64,000 nt of DNA from Malachius bipustulatus (GCA_910589415.1 OU342634.1:27215144-27279143), one strand, 5' to 3'; shown: positions 21,909-34,199, counted from the stretch's first letter. Made by a program: numbers and translations. Notes: a model not told the origin generated them from the sequence alone.

Positions 21909-24900
21909 TTAATCTTTAATTAACGCCATCTGTAATAGCGGCACTACAGAAATAGACGATAAATCGGCCAAAACAGCTTCGATATTCTGCAAAGTTGTCA
22001 CTTTCATTAAATTCTCTTTCCGGAAAATTAAAATTATCACCGCCAACAACGGCACGATTTCAAGCGAATCGTATGCTAGAATTAAGTCCCATAAATTCAG
22101 CAGTTGCTCTGGAGGAAGGTGTCCACTAAACGCTCTCATAATCCATTTGATCACTATACGAATTCTGGACAAAAAAGTATAAATACTTACAATTTATAAG
22201 GTAATAATTGTGAAAATTTTTAACTTACGGGTGGATGTGACACTTTTTGAAATGATGCCACAAGTTCGGCTCGTAGCACTGCAACAATCTCTCGAATTGA
22301 AGACATAAAGCGACCACACCTTGCGAATTACCGCAGAGCCGGTGGAGCCGATGCCAGTATCGCAAATAAAAAGCTCTGAAGGCGAAGTAAAGTTTTACAG
22401 GATCATCATATAAGTAACAGAAAGGAGCAGCTGAAATGAATTTAATTAAAAAATTTATAAAAAAGAGCTTCCCATTTCTTCCCTCACCATACATGGTAAA
22501 ACCGTGGAAAGGTATCACACCGCTCGGGGGAAAAATCATGGAAGATTCTGAACTCTGTTTGGTACCGGTGCCTTTAAGAACAACCTGCATAAAACCTGGT
22601 TGACTTGGTAATTCCTTTAATATTTCCATATCTCTGGAAAAGCAAAGCATCACCTGTAAATAAAGAATGAATAAAAAAAGTAAGTTTTTACTAAAATTGT
22701 GTGACTTATCTAGTACTCATAAACTCACTTGGTACAAAACGTCCTCGAAAACAAAATACTGATCATCATTGGAGGCAGTTAACGTAATATCTTTGATAAT
22801 AAGTTTGTCTATCATAAGGTCGTATTGTAGGACGTTTTCTTTCAAGCCGAGGAAATAAGAATAGTGGCAAGGTTTGGGGTCGGATCCTAAAATCAGGGTC
22901 CACATTTTAGCTCTCAAGCATTTGGGGCAGCCGTGTCTGAGGTATTCTTGAGCAGTTGGAGCGTAATTTTGAAGCAACACTTTTTCTCCCAGAAGGATTC
23001 TTTCCATTTCAAATGAGGTGTAGCTTGGATTATTATTGGAAGTGGACGAGTTTACTCCTAAAATTCGTTCACTCCGAGATAGCTCGCCGTAAATGCCTCT
23101 CTAAAAATTACCGCTTTTGTGAGTTCTACCTTTATTTACTCGATGAGAATAACTCACCAAGTCTACCAAATTTCGAACTTTCAAAGGTATTTGAGAAAAT
23201 TCCCATCTAGGAGTATTTCTTGAAACAAAAATAGTTATAAATATTTGGGAAAAATTAGTATAACGGTAGTTTTAAAATAAAAAGAAGAGTAAGAGAAGTC
23301 CGGAGTAGTCCCTTTTTGGGCTCAAATATTTTCTTCTCGAATTTTTTTTTACTCCGCGGTTTTTAAGCTCTAGAAGGACTACTTAAAGGACTATAGCACA
23401 AATACTTACTCCTTTCTAGATGTTGGTCCCTTCAAATTTAACAGGACATCTAAAAAATCTTTTGGAGCATAAACCGGTCTATACTTATGTATTTCCACCT
23501 GAAACCAAAGTTTAAAAATCAATAAAATATTGTGAATATGTGTAAAATAGTGTTGGGGACAACACCCCTACAAACTTGAAGAATATGTGTATTATATATC
23601 CTCAATCCCCAAAAATATGGTTTTAATTTCTATTTTTCAATCATTATAGGACATACATACCACAGACTATCATACCTTATACATACCTCGTAGTTGCTCA
23701 GCTCGGCCCATTTATTTTCGAGCTCTTCCCTTTCGGCAGGAAACCTGAGTTTAGCCAGGCAGGTTCCCAGTTCGCTGCACATGGAGTTCAGGGACTTGTG
23801 TATTCTTTTATCCCAGGCGATTTGGGCCTTCCTGAAAAACGGCTCGTATTCACAGCTCGAGTCGTCCTTCTTCTTCACTTTCAGCCAGTGGTAAATGTTG
23901 TTCTTCAGTTCCGTTTCCACACCGGCTTCCTTCATTGTTTTCAGGAGGGTGCTCTTAAAATCGTCGTGTTTCACACTCGGTGTTACCACTAATTTCTAGA
24001 AAAAAGAAAAAAAGTTCTAACAAATGTTGACATTTTTGATTTTGCTACCAAAAAAATTAACAAAATGTCAATTATTACTGATAATAAATTTTGCCGTGTT
24101 TAAAAGACGCGCCACAATATTTGCACCAATCGGGATTCATCCCCAGGGTGTGGCAAAGGCGCCTCTGCTTGGATCTTTTTTTCTATTTTTTTTAAGACTT
24201 TTTTATAACATTATTCTAAAAATTTCCCCGGGGAAAGCCGCGGACCCGCTTCAATTTTGGTGCATATTCTATACAGTGTGTCCAGTGTAAGTGGCATTAC
24301 ATATGGGGATCTTGGAAACGGCAAGAAATACAGGGTCGGTTAAATTAGAGAAAAGCTGCACAATTTAATGCTTAATGAGAATCTGAATTTTTTCTTTGAA
24401 TATTTCCAGTCGTTGCTGAAATATCCTGAAAAAACTGAAAAATCTAAATTTCTTATCGTAAGATTTGGAAAAACTGAAACAACATTTTTATTGCAGCTTT
24501 TAACCAGATTCTTTTTTGCGATGTCAGTTTTTTTCCATCCGACGATTCATATTTTAGGACCGGACTGAATTTCGATTTTTTAAATACGGCCCTGGATTAT
24601 TTATTGCAAAAATTAGAATTAAGATATTTCTGAATTAGATGATAATGTACGGAAGCGTAGAAGGGCCACACACTTAATTTTTTTTGTTATACCTAACATT
24701 CCGACTTCTATCTCGGAATTCCGACTTGTAACTCGGAATTCCGACTTGTATCTCGGAATTCCGACTTGTAACTCGGAATTCCGACTTGTAACTCGGAATT
24801 CCGACTTATATCTCGGAAATCTTACTTACCTATTATACAGGGTGCACCATACATTCTTCTCTAATTGCTATCTCCTGAACGCTAAGAGATACAGGGTCGG

Positions 24901-27900
24901 TCTAGAGAAAAGATGCGGAATTTTATGGTCATCTCGAACCATCAAGACATTCAAGATGTCTGTGACTGCTCCTGAAATATCCTGAAGAAACTCAAAAATC
25001 GAAATTTCTTATTTTTGCCATATCTCCCTTATTATTGGAAATTAATGAATAATTTTTTGTAGGCTTACATAAATCGTCAAGAGCTACCCATCTGTCATTG
25101 CAAAAATTTTCAAGACCGACTACTTACCCAGGCAGCAATCGAACATTCACTGAATGTTAAAAATGAACATTCAGCCAATGTTAGAAACGACAGATTCGTG
25201 AACATTCAATGAAGGTTAGTTTTAAATGTTCAGTGAATGTTCAGATTTAAGCTTTAGTGAACATTTATAAATGAATGTTTACTGAACATTCAAAAATGAA
25301 CATTCAGCCAATGTGAAAAACGACAGATTCGTAAACATTCAATGAATATTCGTTTTAAATGTTGAGTGAATGTTTTTTTTTTTTTTATCAAACTGATCAT
25401 CACTAAGAATTGTATTACCTATATGGAGCTGAAAAGCTGAAAAACATAATACTTATAGGTAGGTGCATGTATTCCATTTATCAATCCATCAGTGAACAAT
25501 ATAAATTATTATTATTATTATAAGGTCACATTTGCTCTTCCGTGTTGTTTTTCTTCTTCCTGTCTACATCATAATACCTACCTACCTATAATACCTGGGA
25601 TGAAGAATTAGATTAGTTTGCATCACTCTCTGCACCTTCTCTCTCCGACCAGACAAGCATAAAATACTTTAGCTTGCTGATAATTTATTGTGACTTTTTT
25701 ATACCTATACATAGGTATATTCATAGTTTAGAAAAACAAGATGACATGCCAAGAATAGCGGACATATACACAAGCAAGAGAATACTGGGAATGCATGCAA
25801 TAGACAAGAGAGCTGCGCGCGCAACACCTCGTTGTAATAATTATACCTAATAAATATAATTCTGGTTTTTATCAATTTTTAAGCCAAATATTTTCGTTTC
25901 AGCATGTAATTTTCCAATTTTTTTTGGTATATGTTATTTACCTGATGTCAGTGTACCTGTATGTAATTGCGTGCAATAAACATTTCATCTTAAACATTGT
26001 ATGAATTATGAATGTTAATTAAACATTGCATTTTGAATGTTCAGTATCTAATGTTCAATGAATGTTTATTCAAGGTCTGAAAACGAACATTAGAATCTGA
26101 ACGTTGCCTGAATATTCGGAAAGTCTGTTTAACATTAGAGCAATGTTTAATGTTCGGTGAACATTTAGGGAACATTCAGTGAACATTCCTTGCTGCCTGG
26201 GTAGATCCAAAAGTTTTCACAGTCAACTTTCGTTTTTCTTATAGCCGCCATATTATTTCTTTATGTCATTCGATATGAAAAAATAATGAAAACCAAAAAT
26301 TAATAAACTTCAAAAAAAAAATCTCAAATTTTTATTCTTCTTTTTTTCGAGGAAAAACAAAAAGAATCATCGATATACGTCAACATTGTTAAAATACGCC
26401 GAAATAGTGCTTGCCTCATGGTTTTTTAATTTATCTAGTGAAATTCGGTCTATAAAGTTGTCTTTTTTGTAAATAAAAAAGAGTAATAAATTTTTTTAAA
26501 TTTATATTTTGAAATTGACCAGTTTTTGGTTTTTATAATTTTTTTATACCGAACAACATAAAAAAACAATATGGCGGCCATAAGAAAAACGAAAGTGGAC
26601 TATGAAAATTCTGAGATCTACTTGGCTTTGAAAATTTTTGAAATGTCAGATGGGGTAGCTCTTGCCGACTTATGTAAACCCACAAAAAATTATTTATTAA
26701 TCTCCAATAATAAAAAAGATATGAAAAAAATAAGAAATCTCGATTTTTCAGTTTTTTCAGGATATTTCAGGAACGGTTACAGATATTTTGTATGTCTTGA
26801 CTGATTAGAGATGGCCACAAAATTGCGCATCTTTTGTGTAATTTAAGCGACCCTGGATCTCTTAGCCTTAGGAGATAGCAATATAGAGAATGATATATGG
26901 TGCACCCTGTATACTATAAGCGGGTACGTTAATTTCATCGAAAAAGTGTATAGTCCTACGCTTCCATAACCAGCTACACTGTATCGTATGGATTTTCACG
27001 ATCTAAATGAGAATTCCGAGTTATAAGTCGGAATTCCGAGTTACAAGTCGGAATTCCGAGTTACAAGTCGGAATTCCGAGATACAAGTCGGAATTCCGAG
27101 TTACAAGTCGGAATTCCGAGTTACAAGTCGGAATTCCGAGATAGAAGTCGGAATTCCGAGTTACAAGTCGGAATTCCGAGATACAAGTCGGAATTCCGAG
27201 TTACAAGTCGGAATTCCGAGATAGAAGTCGGAATGTTAGGTATAACAAAAAAAAATTAAATGTGTGGCCCTTCTACGCTTCCGTAATAATGCCACACACA
27301 CATTAATAGCGGTTCAGACGTGTTTCGGACATCATCAGTTTAATTTACCATGAATCTGTGCTCTTATTAAACATTTAATTTGGACTGTGTCGGATTGTGA
27401 TGACGAGTGAGTGATACAAGTCCAAGAAGTTTTTATTAAAAGCACAGATCCGTATTTAGGTGAAATTAAACTGATGATGTCAACAGCTACAGTCCGAAAC
27501 ACGTTTGAACCACTATTTGTGTGGCATATCATAATAATTCAGAAATAAAATATGTTAAACTAAATTTTGCAATAAAAAATCCAGGGCCGCGTATTTAAAA
27601 AATCGAGGTCCTGCAATAAATATAAACCGTCGTCAGATAAAAAAACTGACATCTCATAAATAAAATTGATGGTTAATAACTGCAATGAAAATGTGGTTTC
27701 AGTTTTTCCAAATCTTTAATAAAAACGTATAGTCAAAGTCCATTAAAAAATAAAAAAAATGGTCATTATTATATTACATCCGTGGCTCCTACAGTTTCAC
27801 TATGGCACCTATATAGAGGTGGAGAACATACCTATATAGTAACACCAGGAAGGTATTCATTTGCTTTGCAAATGAAAGGCGAAGGCCACAAAACGACTTT

Positions 27901-30267
27901 AAAAATTGATTTTGGGAGTGCAACGAAAGTACGGTCCTGACACAAGCGCCGAGAAATACCACTAGTCTCGGATCTAACTACGGATGAAACCACTTATGTA
28001 TGACAATGGGAACCGCTTCCAAACGTATACAGACGCGGACATAATAATAATAATAATAAATCTCTTTATTGTACCATTAAATTCAACAATCATTGATTAG
28101 TACAATAGCGTTGTAAGCGATGATAATAATTCACAAACAAAGAACAAACCGCAGTAGTACACATAAATTCGCCTGCGTAATCAAAAGGTCATACGCGCAA
28201 GCGATTGGCATTATAACACATTGATCACAATCACAAATGCATCAGAGAAAATTGAGAAGAACAAATAAAGGAAAATTTCCAGAATCTAATGCTAGTCATT
28301 GTATACAGTACATTGTCGTTTACAATTATACAATATATCCTAGTGACAAGGTGCTAGGTTAATGAATCAATAAGGGTGTGGGGGGGGGGGGGGGAGGAAG
28401 ACAGAATATCCATGGTAGAATAGGGTTCCAGGTCTGTGAGATAACTTCGGAGATGTACCTTGAACTGAGAGAATCCAAAGGTTGCGGGGTCTATCCTGAA
28501 GTGATTAAGGAATTTTATGGCCGTGTACGTGAATGTCCTTTCGGTGGAAGTGAGATGGTGAGTTGGTAGTTTGAAAAGATTAAGCCTGGTCTGATAATGG
28601 TGTGTGAATCGGAAACGATCAAGTTTGGCTTGATGTTTGTAAATCAGTTTGAGAAGAGAGAAGACATAAACAGCAGGCAACGTGAGGAGACCGAGACGCC
28701 TGAAGTGACCCCTACAGGACTGATCTATGGACAAGCCTGCCAGTATCCTGATAGCTCTCTTCTGCAGAAGAAAAACTCTGCGTAAAGAACTCTGTGATCC
28801 GCCCCATACGGCCAGGCCATAGGAGATGTGACTGTAAAAATGTCCGTAGTATGCGGAGAGAAGAACGTCATGAGACACAGTGTGTTGGAGTTGTTTCAGA
28901 AGGAAGCAGGAGCTAGCAAGGCGTCGGCACAAGTGGTCAGTGTGAGTCAGCCAGTTCAAGTTTTGATCGATGTAAAAGCCCAAGAATTTCACAACCCGCG
29001 TAGGAGAGATCTCAGTACTAACGGTTGGGATGGGCGGTAAAGGAGGAAGGCGAGAACGGCAAGAATGGAAGTCAATCAACTCGGACTCCCAATATATCCG
29101 CTTTCTCATATCGTGACCAGACCACAGGATTTGATGTTACGATTGTTGGAATATAAATGCAAAATAAATGCAAAATTCAAAATAAAAACCGTGCTACTGT
29201 TAATCTCGAAGATTTTCCTTGCTCTGAAAGTGAAGAAAAATAGGAATTCGACCGTATAGTGTCAAAGAGGCCTTAGTTGTGACCTTAACATTAGTTTGCA
29301 GTGGCTGTTTTTAGCTTCTTACCCACCCAGCACCCCTATTTCGCTCCTCGATCCCGAAAAAATTTATGAAACTTAGGAGCCGCGGATGTAAATAATTACC
29401 AAAAAAATTCTTGTTTTCTTTATTTTTTCTTTAATCCCGATATGAAGAAAATGAATCTGGCAACGCTGTTTCGATTTTATCTGAAAACTACCTAAATTTT
29501 TACCAAAAACAACAATAAATAATAAACTGAAATAAAAAAAAAGATATCAAATAATTTACAATTAAATTAGGATTTTTTTCACCTGAATAAATTTATTTAT
29601 GAAAAATATATGGTCATTATTTACATCTGGGTGTCCTCAGTTTCACTATGACATTTAGGTATTTAGGGGTGGAGGGTGGAGGACGTAGCTATATTGTAAC
29701 ACCAGGGAAGGTAATTTGCTTTGCAAATGCATGGTTACAAAAAAAAACGGCACTAAAAATCGGTCTAGTCTAGGGAGTCCGGTCCTGGTTAGCCATATAA
29801 ACCTTTGAATTGATATAAACACATAATAAAGAGTTGAATAGGTCAAGGCCAACTTATTGTCTACCCATGCAACTGACAGTTGGGTAGGCAACTTTTTATA
29901 CTTACTCTTTGTGAACGCGCAAATCATATTTGTTAACAACTCGACAGCTTTATTGCTTACATTATACCATTATACATTTATTATTACATATTATTATAGA
30001 TGTGTGGGAATATAGGATATATATTAGGATGGATAACAGAATAACAGTTTATCCTGTTACGGGTTTTCCTACTAAAACCAAAATAAATTAGGTATTCAAT
30101 TTTGTTATCCTTTTGTACAAGGTAGCAAAACAATAATTGAAGAGCATTTATATATAGATATAGGTACCTACCTGAATTTCGTCGTATAATTCTTTATAAC
30201 TGCAGGATTCTTTTAAATCTTTGCATATTTTAATTGCCAAATGATGCAAACTTGTATTTTTATCCAT
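21909..30267 (-). CDS. TBC1D19: TBC1 domain family member 19 (Rab-GAP-like)
   Basis: Eight exons, from 5' to 3': 30267-30172, 23995-23687, 23498-23410, 23218-23158, 23100-22729, 22653-22488, 22430-22229 and 22164-21909. They total 1,551 nt, giving 516 residues against about 526 in human. The start MDKNTSLHHLAIKI lies in an exon 6.2 kb from the next. The N-terminal region (RKAQIAWDKRIHKSLNSMC) and TBC domain (LTASNDDQYFVFEDVLYQV, GVIPFHGFTMY, IKWIMRAFSGHL) match human TBC1D19. TBC domains usually stimulate GTP hydrolysis on Rab proteins, but the arginine-finger and YxQ motifs are not recognisable here, as in the human protein. The ORF is intact. Intron 1 is packed with nested transposons. Confidence 0.95.
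24698..24818. repeat. Left 20-bp tandem array, six copies
   Basis: The unit is AATTCCGACTTGTAACTCGG with small variants (GTAACT, GTATCT, CTATCT, ATATCT). It is the inverse complement of the right array. Confidence 0.9.
24838..26909. mobile_element. Mariner-like foldback element, CAGGGTGCACCATA ends (level C)
   Basis: TA-flanked (24836-24837 and 26910-26911). Left CAGGGTGCACCATACATTCT is mirrored by the right end at 26909. Long arms follow, including a GCCGCCAT block (about 26246-26253) mirrored at 26572-26579. It contains the level D insertion (25127-26201). There is no transposase. Confidence 0.8.
25127..26201. mobile_element. CCCAGGCAGCAA element with internal AACATTCA/TGAATGTT repeats (level D)
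   Basis: Termini CCCAGGCAGCAA (25127) and TTGCTGCCTGGG (ending 26201), flanked by TA. Subterminal regions at both ends are made of many copies of GAACATTCA and its complement TGAATGTT. The centre is plain AT-rich DNA. No coding sequence. Confidence 0.78.
27011..27230. repeat. Right 20-bp tandem array, eleven copies
   Basis: The unit is GAATTCCGAGTTACAAGTCG. Variants at the central hexamer are TTATAA, TTACAA, ATACAA and ATAGAA. It is inverted relative to the array at 24698-24818. The difference in copy number suggests expansion after the element was made. Confidence 0.92.
27291..27526. mobile_element. Small MITE with GCCACACA ends (level E)
   Basis: GCCACACACACATTAATAGC at 27291 is mirrored by the right end at 27526 (...CACTATTTGTGTGGC). 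CGTGTTTCGG and TCATCAGTTTAATTT blocks also pair. About 236 bp. It sits between the end of level B and the right arm of level A. Confidence 0.75.
27775..27955. repeat. Dispersed repeat, copy 1
   Basis: Shares segments with 29600-29790 in the same orientation: CAGTTTCACTATG, GTAACACCAGG-AAGGTA, TTTGCTTTGCAAATG and GGTCCTG. The two copies flank the retrotransposon fragment at 28042-29265. Confidence 0.65.
28042..29265 (-). mobile_element. 5'-truncated non-LTR retrotransposon (RT C-terminus and 3' UTR)
   Basis: An open frame at 29109-28354 encodes the end of an RT and the tail region: VVKFLGFYIDQNLNWLTHTD, YSHISYGLAVWGGSQ, FLLQKRAIRILAGL, ending IDSLT and a stop. The 3' UTR ends in a trinucleotide tail, (TTA)n on minus (about 28042-28063). 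A G-run marks the end of the coding part (SSSPPPPH). It is 5'-truncated near 29265. It lies in TBC1D19 intron 1. Confidence 0.85.
29600..29790. repeat. Dispersed repeat, copy 2
   Basis: Second copy of the sequence at 27775-27955. An inverted relative of its left part (GGAGCCGCGGATGTAAATAA) lies at about 29372-29392, suggesting a decayed inverted-repeat element across 29345-29655. Confidence 0.55.
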
Positions 30268-33080
30268 TTTATACCTATTTCTATTTCCTAGGTAATAGGA
30301 AATTTAAAAAGGATATAAGATAAACCAACAACAAAAAATACAACCTACTTTTTGTTGCCTACTTAAAGCGTTGTCATGGACACGTGTTTATATAAAAAAA
30401 TAATAAGTAACGACCCAACAATAATTGATTTTCCCTAGGTACATTATAATAGATACCATAAAGGATAAAAGGATCAGATGGTCCTTATATATCTATTAAA
30501 ACGAATATTTTCTTTATTTAAAAAGAGTACGTAATAATATCTAAATAAATAATTAAAGAGCATTGCGCATCTAAATATTCCTTCATTTTCAATCAACATT
30601 CCTCAATAACAAACTAACTATAGGTACATTATATACTAATAATGTTAATGTTACATAAAATATAAATTTATACATAGTACAGACACTAGACAGAAGAGAA
30701 AAGAGAACAAGCTTTAATTTTTATGTTTGTGTTTGTGTAGGTACCTCTACTCTAAGCTGCTGGTGCATAGCCTCTCTTTCTCTTTCCTTATTTAAGTGCA
30801 TAGCAGTAGCGCCATCTACACTACAAAATTTCAATCTCCTCCCTCGTTCAACTCAACGGTATGCGCGTCAACTAGGATTTAAATTAGTCGGTTTTGCTTT
30901 TGATGCTCAAAACTTACTTCCGCAGTTTGAGCGCGTCGACGACTCGGCGGCCACGAACGTTTGTCTTTGATAGTTGCGTTGCGTAAAACGGCGCAGCCGA
31001 TGTTTCTAGAATTAAAAAGAGAAAGCAGCATGGGCGGATCTATAGAGTGGTTGCGCGTCTCGGTCGTTTCGAGCAATTTGAGCCGCGACTCGACTAGTGA
31101 GTAAGACGGTATATTGAACGATAACAAATTATTATCAACCGACGGCGACGCGATCATTTCGCATCACTCAGCTTTTGCTTTAAACGATGATGAGAGTCTT
31201 ATAAGTCGAAACATATCTCCTTAATATAAAATTATCATATTATATAAATACCTTCATATTATAATGATAGCGTAATGTAGAAAAAATGCAATAATAAAGT
31301 TATAATAGTACGTACTATATAAGGTGCATACCGGGTGATTCACTTATTATTAACTACTCTATATATGGGACCTCGTAATCTCGGAAACCAAAATTAAAAA
31401 ATAAAGGAAACCCAAAATCTGCCACATTAGAAAAAAGTTTTTTTTTCACCAAACGTAATTCGTAATAAATTTCGTAAATAAATGTTGGGTTACGATTACC
31501 GAGAGGTTACTCGAGTAGGTACTTATTATATTAAACACTCTGAGAAAAAATTGTTCGTTAATAATTATCGAAATTCATTCCGCGTGGTAAAATCAATTAG
31601 GTACTTTTAAAATTATTAGTCCCTCTCCCACCTTCAAAAGGTGTTTCGGAGGGTTAATTTTCAAATCTTAAAAGGGACCCTTGTTTTTTAATTACAAATT
31701 CGCATTTCGGATTAATAAAATTAATCTGGCAACACACTCTGATGCTGTTCCGATTTTATCTGCAACTCATATAGCAGGTTTAGGTACCTATACCTACATC
31801 AGAAAATTTTTGTGGATATTTTCAATCCTTGCTGAAGTAAAGTACCTATTTTGAAAAAACTTTAATTTCTAAGATTTCTTATCTTAGCTATTTCTTTTTT
31901 TATTTTGTTGGAGATTTTCATTTTTTTTTGGTAGGTTTACGTAGGTAATTAAGTCATCAAAAGCTATCCATTTGACGTTTCAAAAATTTTCAAATCCGAC
32001 TAGATCTCATAGTGTTTTCCTTGGTGTTTTTATAGTCAATTTTTTTATGGCCGCCATGTCGTTGGGTATAAAAAATCATGAAAACCAAAAATTAATTTAA
32101 AAAAAAAACTTCAAAAATGTTGTGTGCCCTTTTTCGACAAAAAATTACATTTTTTATACCGAATATTATTATAAAACTTGAAAAACTGTAAGGCAAGTAG
32201 TATGAAAAAATTAGTTTTTTTTTTTTAAAGAAGAATAAATTTTTTCATTTTTTATTCAATGTAATCAATAATATTTGGTTTCCATAATTTTTTTATACCG
32301 AAGACATAAAAAATTATAATATTAACAATTATCAATATGCAAAATAAAAAAATACACTTAGCAGTTTTACCAGAGCATATTAAAGCTAACCAAATTTGGG
32401 CATTTTTTTTATTAATTTCTAAAAATTAAAAAAAAACAAAACAAATTAAAAATGTAGCTAAAGTTTTTTTTAAGTCGGTATACACTTATCGTACCTACTC
32501 GTATACAGGCTGTCCGGGAAAATGTGGAAAATCTCTCGGAATCAGATAGAACTTACAAAAAAAGATGACAAAGTTCCCATAATTTTTTTTTCCTAGCGGC
32601 CCTCCCTACGGAGATACGGCCTCCTAAAGGACGCCACTGGAAATCAATTTTTCTTGAATAACTTTTAAACTACTTGATTAAATTTAATGAAAATGTAAAA
32701 TATTGAAAAGTAGTAAGGACCTCTTAAAATACTGCCCCTAAAACATAAATTAGCTTGTTTAGTTTACCAGGGGCGGATAGGTTGTACATTTTAATGCTTA
32801 CAATTTTAACATCCTGCATGATATAGTAGTAAAAAAAAAAAACAATTTTGGATACCTTGAACATTAAGCAACAGAAAAGGTACTCTTGTTCCTTGTCGAT
32901 AAAATGAACCGTTTTCGATAAAAAAAATAACAGAATAATTAATGTTTCATTTCTATTACATTGTACTAGAACTACATAACTACAATAATTATTGAACCCA
33001 CTTATGAATTTTTTTATTGATTATGAAATAAAGCTATGGACTTGAGAAATTGTAAAAAGTAATTTTTGCTGAAATTTGCT
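30268..33080. other. Intergenic region upstream of TBC1D19 with foldback-element debris
   Basis: Contains the TBC1D19 upstream region, a CpG-rich stretch at 30870-31190, a solo mariner-like end at 31331 (TACCGGGTGATTCAC), and decayed pieces of the family seen at 24838-26909 (for example the ATGGCCGCCAT block near 32048). A separate TA-CAGGCTGTCCGGGAAAA end sits near 32507. I see no protein-coding gene. Confidence 0.5.
30870..31190. promoter_or_regulatory. CpG-rich segment, possible promoter or 5' exon
   Basis: A stretch dense in CG dinucleotides (GCGCGTCGACGACTCGGCGG near 30931) in otherwise AT-rich DNA, about 600 bases upstream of the TBC1D19 start. It may hold its transcription start or be an unrelated element. 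The open frame on minus here has no recognisable domain. Confidence 0.35.
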
Positions 33081-33104
33081 CAAAAAAGTCCAAAATTTTA
33101 TAAT

Positions 33105-34130
33105 ATTGCCTGCCAGACTTTCGGCCGCGACCTTATTATTGAGAAACTGAAAAAATCCTTTTTGCTGCAATTTTGCTCAAAAAGTCAAAAAAATTCATAA
33201 CAATGGCCAGTCATGCTTTCGGCCACGGACTTACGAAACTGAACAAAATTCTGGCAGAAATCTGTCGAAAAAAGGCCCGAAATTTCAAAACATAATGGCC
33301 AAACTCGCTTTCGGCCACGTCTTAATAAACTGAAAAATATCATTTTTGCTGTAATTTTACTCAAAAAATCATAATAATGGCCAGCCGAGTTTTTGGCCAT
33401 GGACTTAGTAAACTGAAAAAACATTTTTGCTGAAATTTGACACAAAAAAGTCGAAAAATTCATCATAATGACCAGCCACGGACTTAATAATCTAAAAAAA
33501 TCATTTAAGCTGAAATTTTGTTGAAAAAGTACGACGTTTTATAATAAATGGCAAGCCACACTTTCGGTCGCGACTTAATAAACTGAAAAATGTCATTTTT
33601 GCTGTAATTTTGCTCAAAAAGTCAAAAGAAATCATAGCAATGGCCAGCCACGCTTAGGCCACGGCTTAAGAAACTGAAAAAATACTGGCAGAAATCTTTC
33701 TGAAAGAAGCCCACAATTTTATAATAATGGTCAGCCACGCTTTCGGCCACAGACTTAAGAAACTGAAAAAAATTCTGGCCGTGAAAGAAGCCCAAAATTT
33801 TAAAATAATGGCCATTCTCGCTTTCGGCCACTACTACTTCATAAACTGAAAAATGTCATTTATGCTGTAATTTTGCTCAAAAAGTCCCAAAATTCATAAC
33901 AATAATGGTCAATGGTCAGCAACGCTTTAAGCCACGGCTTAAGAAACTGAAAAAAATACTGGCAGAAATCTTGCTGAAAGAAGCCCAGCATTTTATAATA
34001 AATGGCCAACCACGCTTTCGGCCACGGACTTCAGAAACTGAAAAAAATTCTGGCAGTGAAAGAAGCCCGAAATTTTAACATTAATGGCCAACCTGGCTTT
34101 CGGCTACGACTTAATAAACTGAAAAAACAA
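33105..34130. repeat. Satellite-like tandem repeat, about 80-95 bp unit, ~12 copies
   Basis: Units are anchored by GGCCAGCCACGCTTTCGGCC, then ACGGACTTAAGAAACTGAAA, an A/T block and TTTTGCTCAAAAAGTC. Anchors recur near 33111, 33203, 33296, 33378, 33470, 33549, 33641, 33730, 33810, 33906, 34003 and 34085. Copies are diverged by indels. An inverted fragment of the anchor (GGCCGAAAGCGTGGCTGGCC) lies at 34301-34320. Confidence 0.88.
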
Positions 34131-34199
34131 ACTTTTTTACTGAAAATTTGCTGAAAAAGAGCTGACATGTTGTATAATAATATTTAGGTATATATTATT

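Larger units (their letters stand above)
24649..27284. mobile_element. Inverted-repeat element with 20-bp subterminal arrays (level B)
   Basis: Termini ACGGAAGCGTAGAAGGGCCA (24649) and its mirror (ending 27284). Inside each end is a tandem array of a 20-bp unit in opposite orientation: 6 copies on the left (24698-24818) and 11 on the right (27011-27230). The element lies between the arms of level A and contains level C. Confidence 0.75.
24244..27740. mobile_element. Outer foldback element in TBC1D19 intron 1 (level A)
   Basis: The left part starts at TA-CAGTGTGTCCAG (24244). Arms at about 24455-24640 and 27535-27733 are inverted copies; for example, the TTTTTAAATACGGCCCTGGA block near 24575 is mirrored near 27580-27600. 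Everything between is later insertion. The right terminus seems lost. The left portion resembles level C (shared ACAGGGTCGGT and GAAATATCCTGAA segments), so A and C are related families. Confidence 0.65.

Noticed and set aside
24698..27230. 20-bp repeat arrays resembling a CRISPR
   Set aside because: The units are directly adjacent with no spacers, lie inside a transposon, and the organism is an insect.
30879..31157. 92-codon open frame on minus upstream of TBC1D19
   Set aside because: No recognisable domain and no clear splice to exon 1. It is explained by raised GC in a CpG-rich segment.
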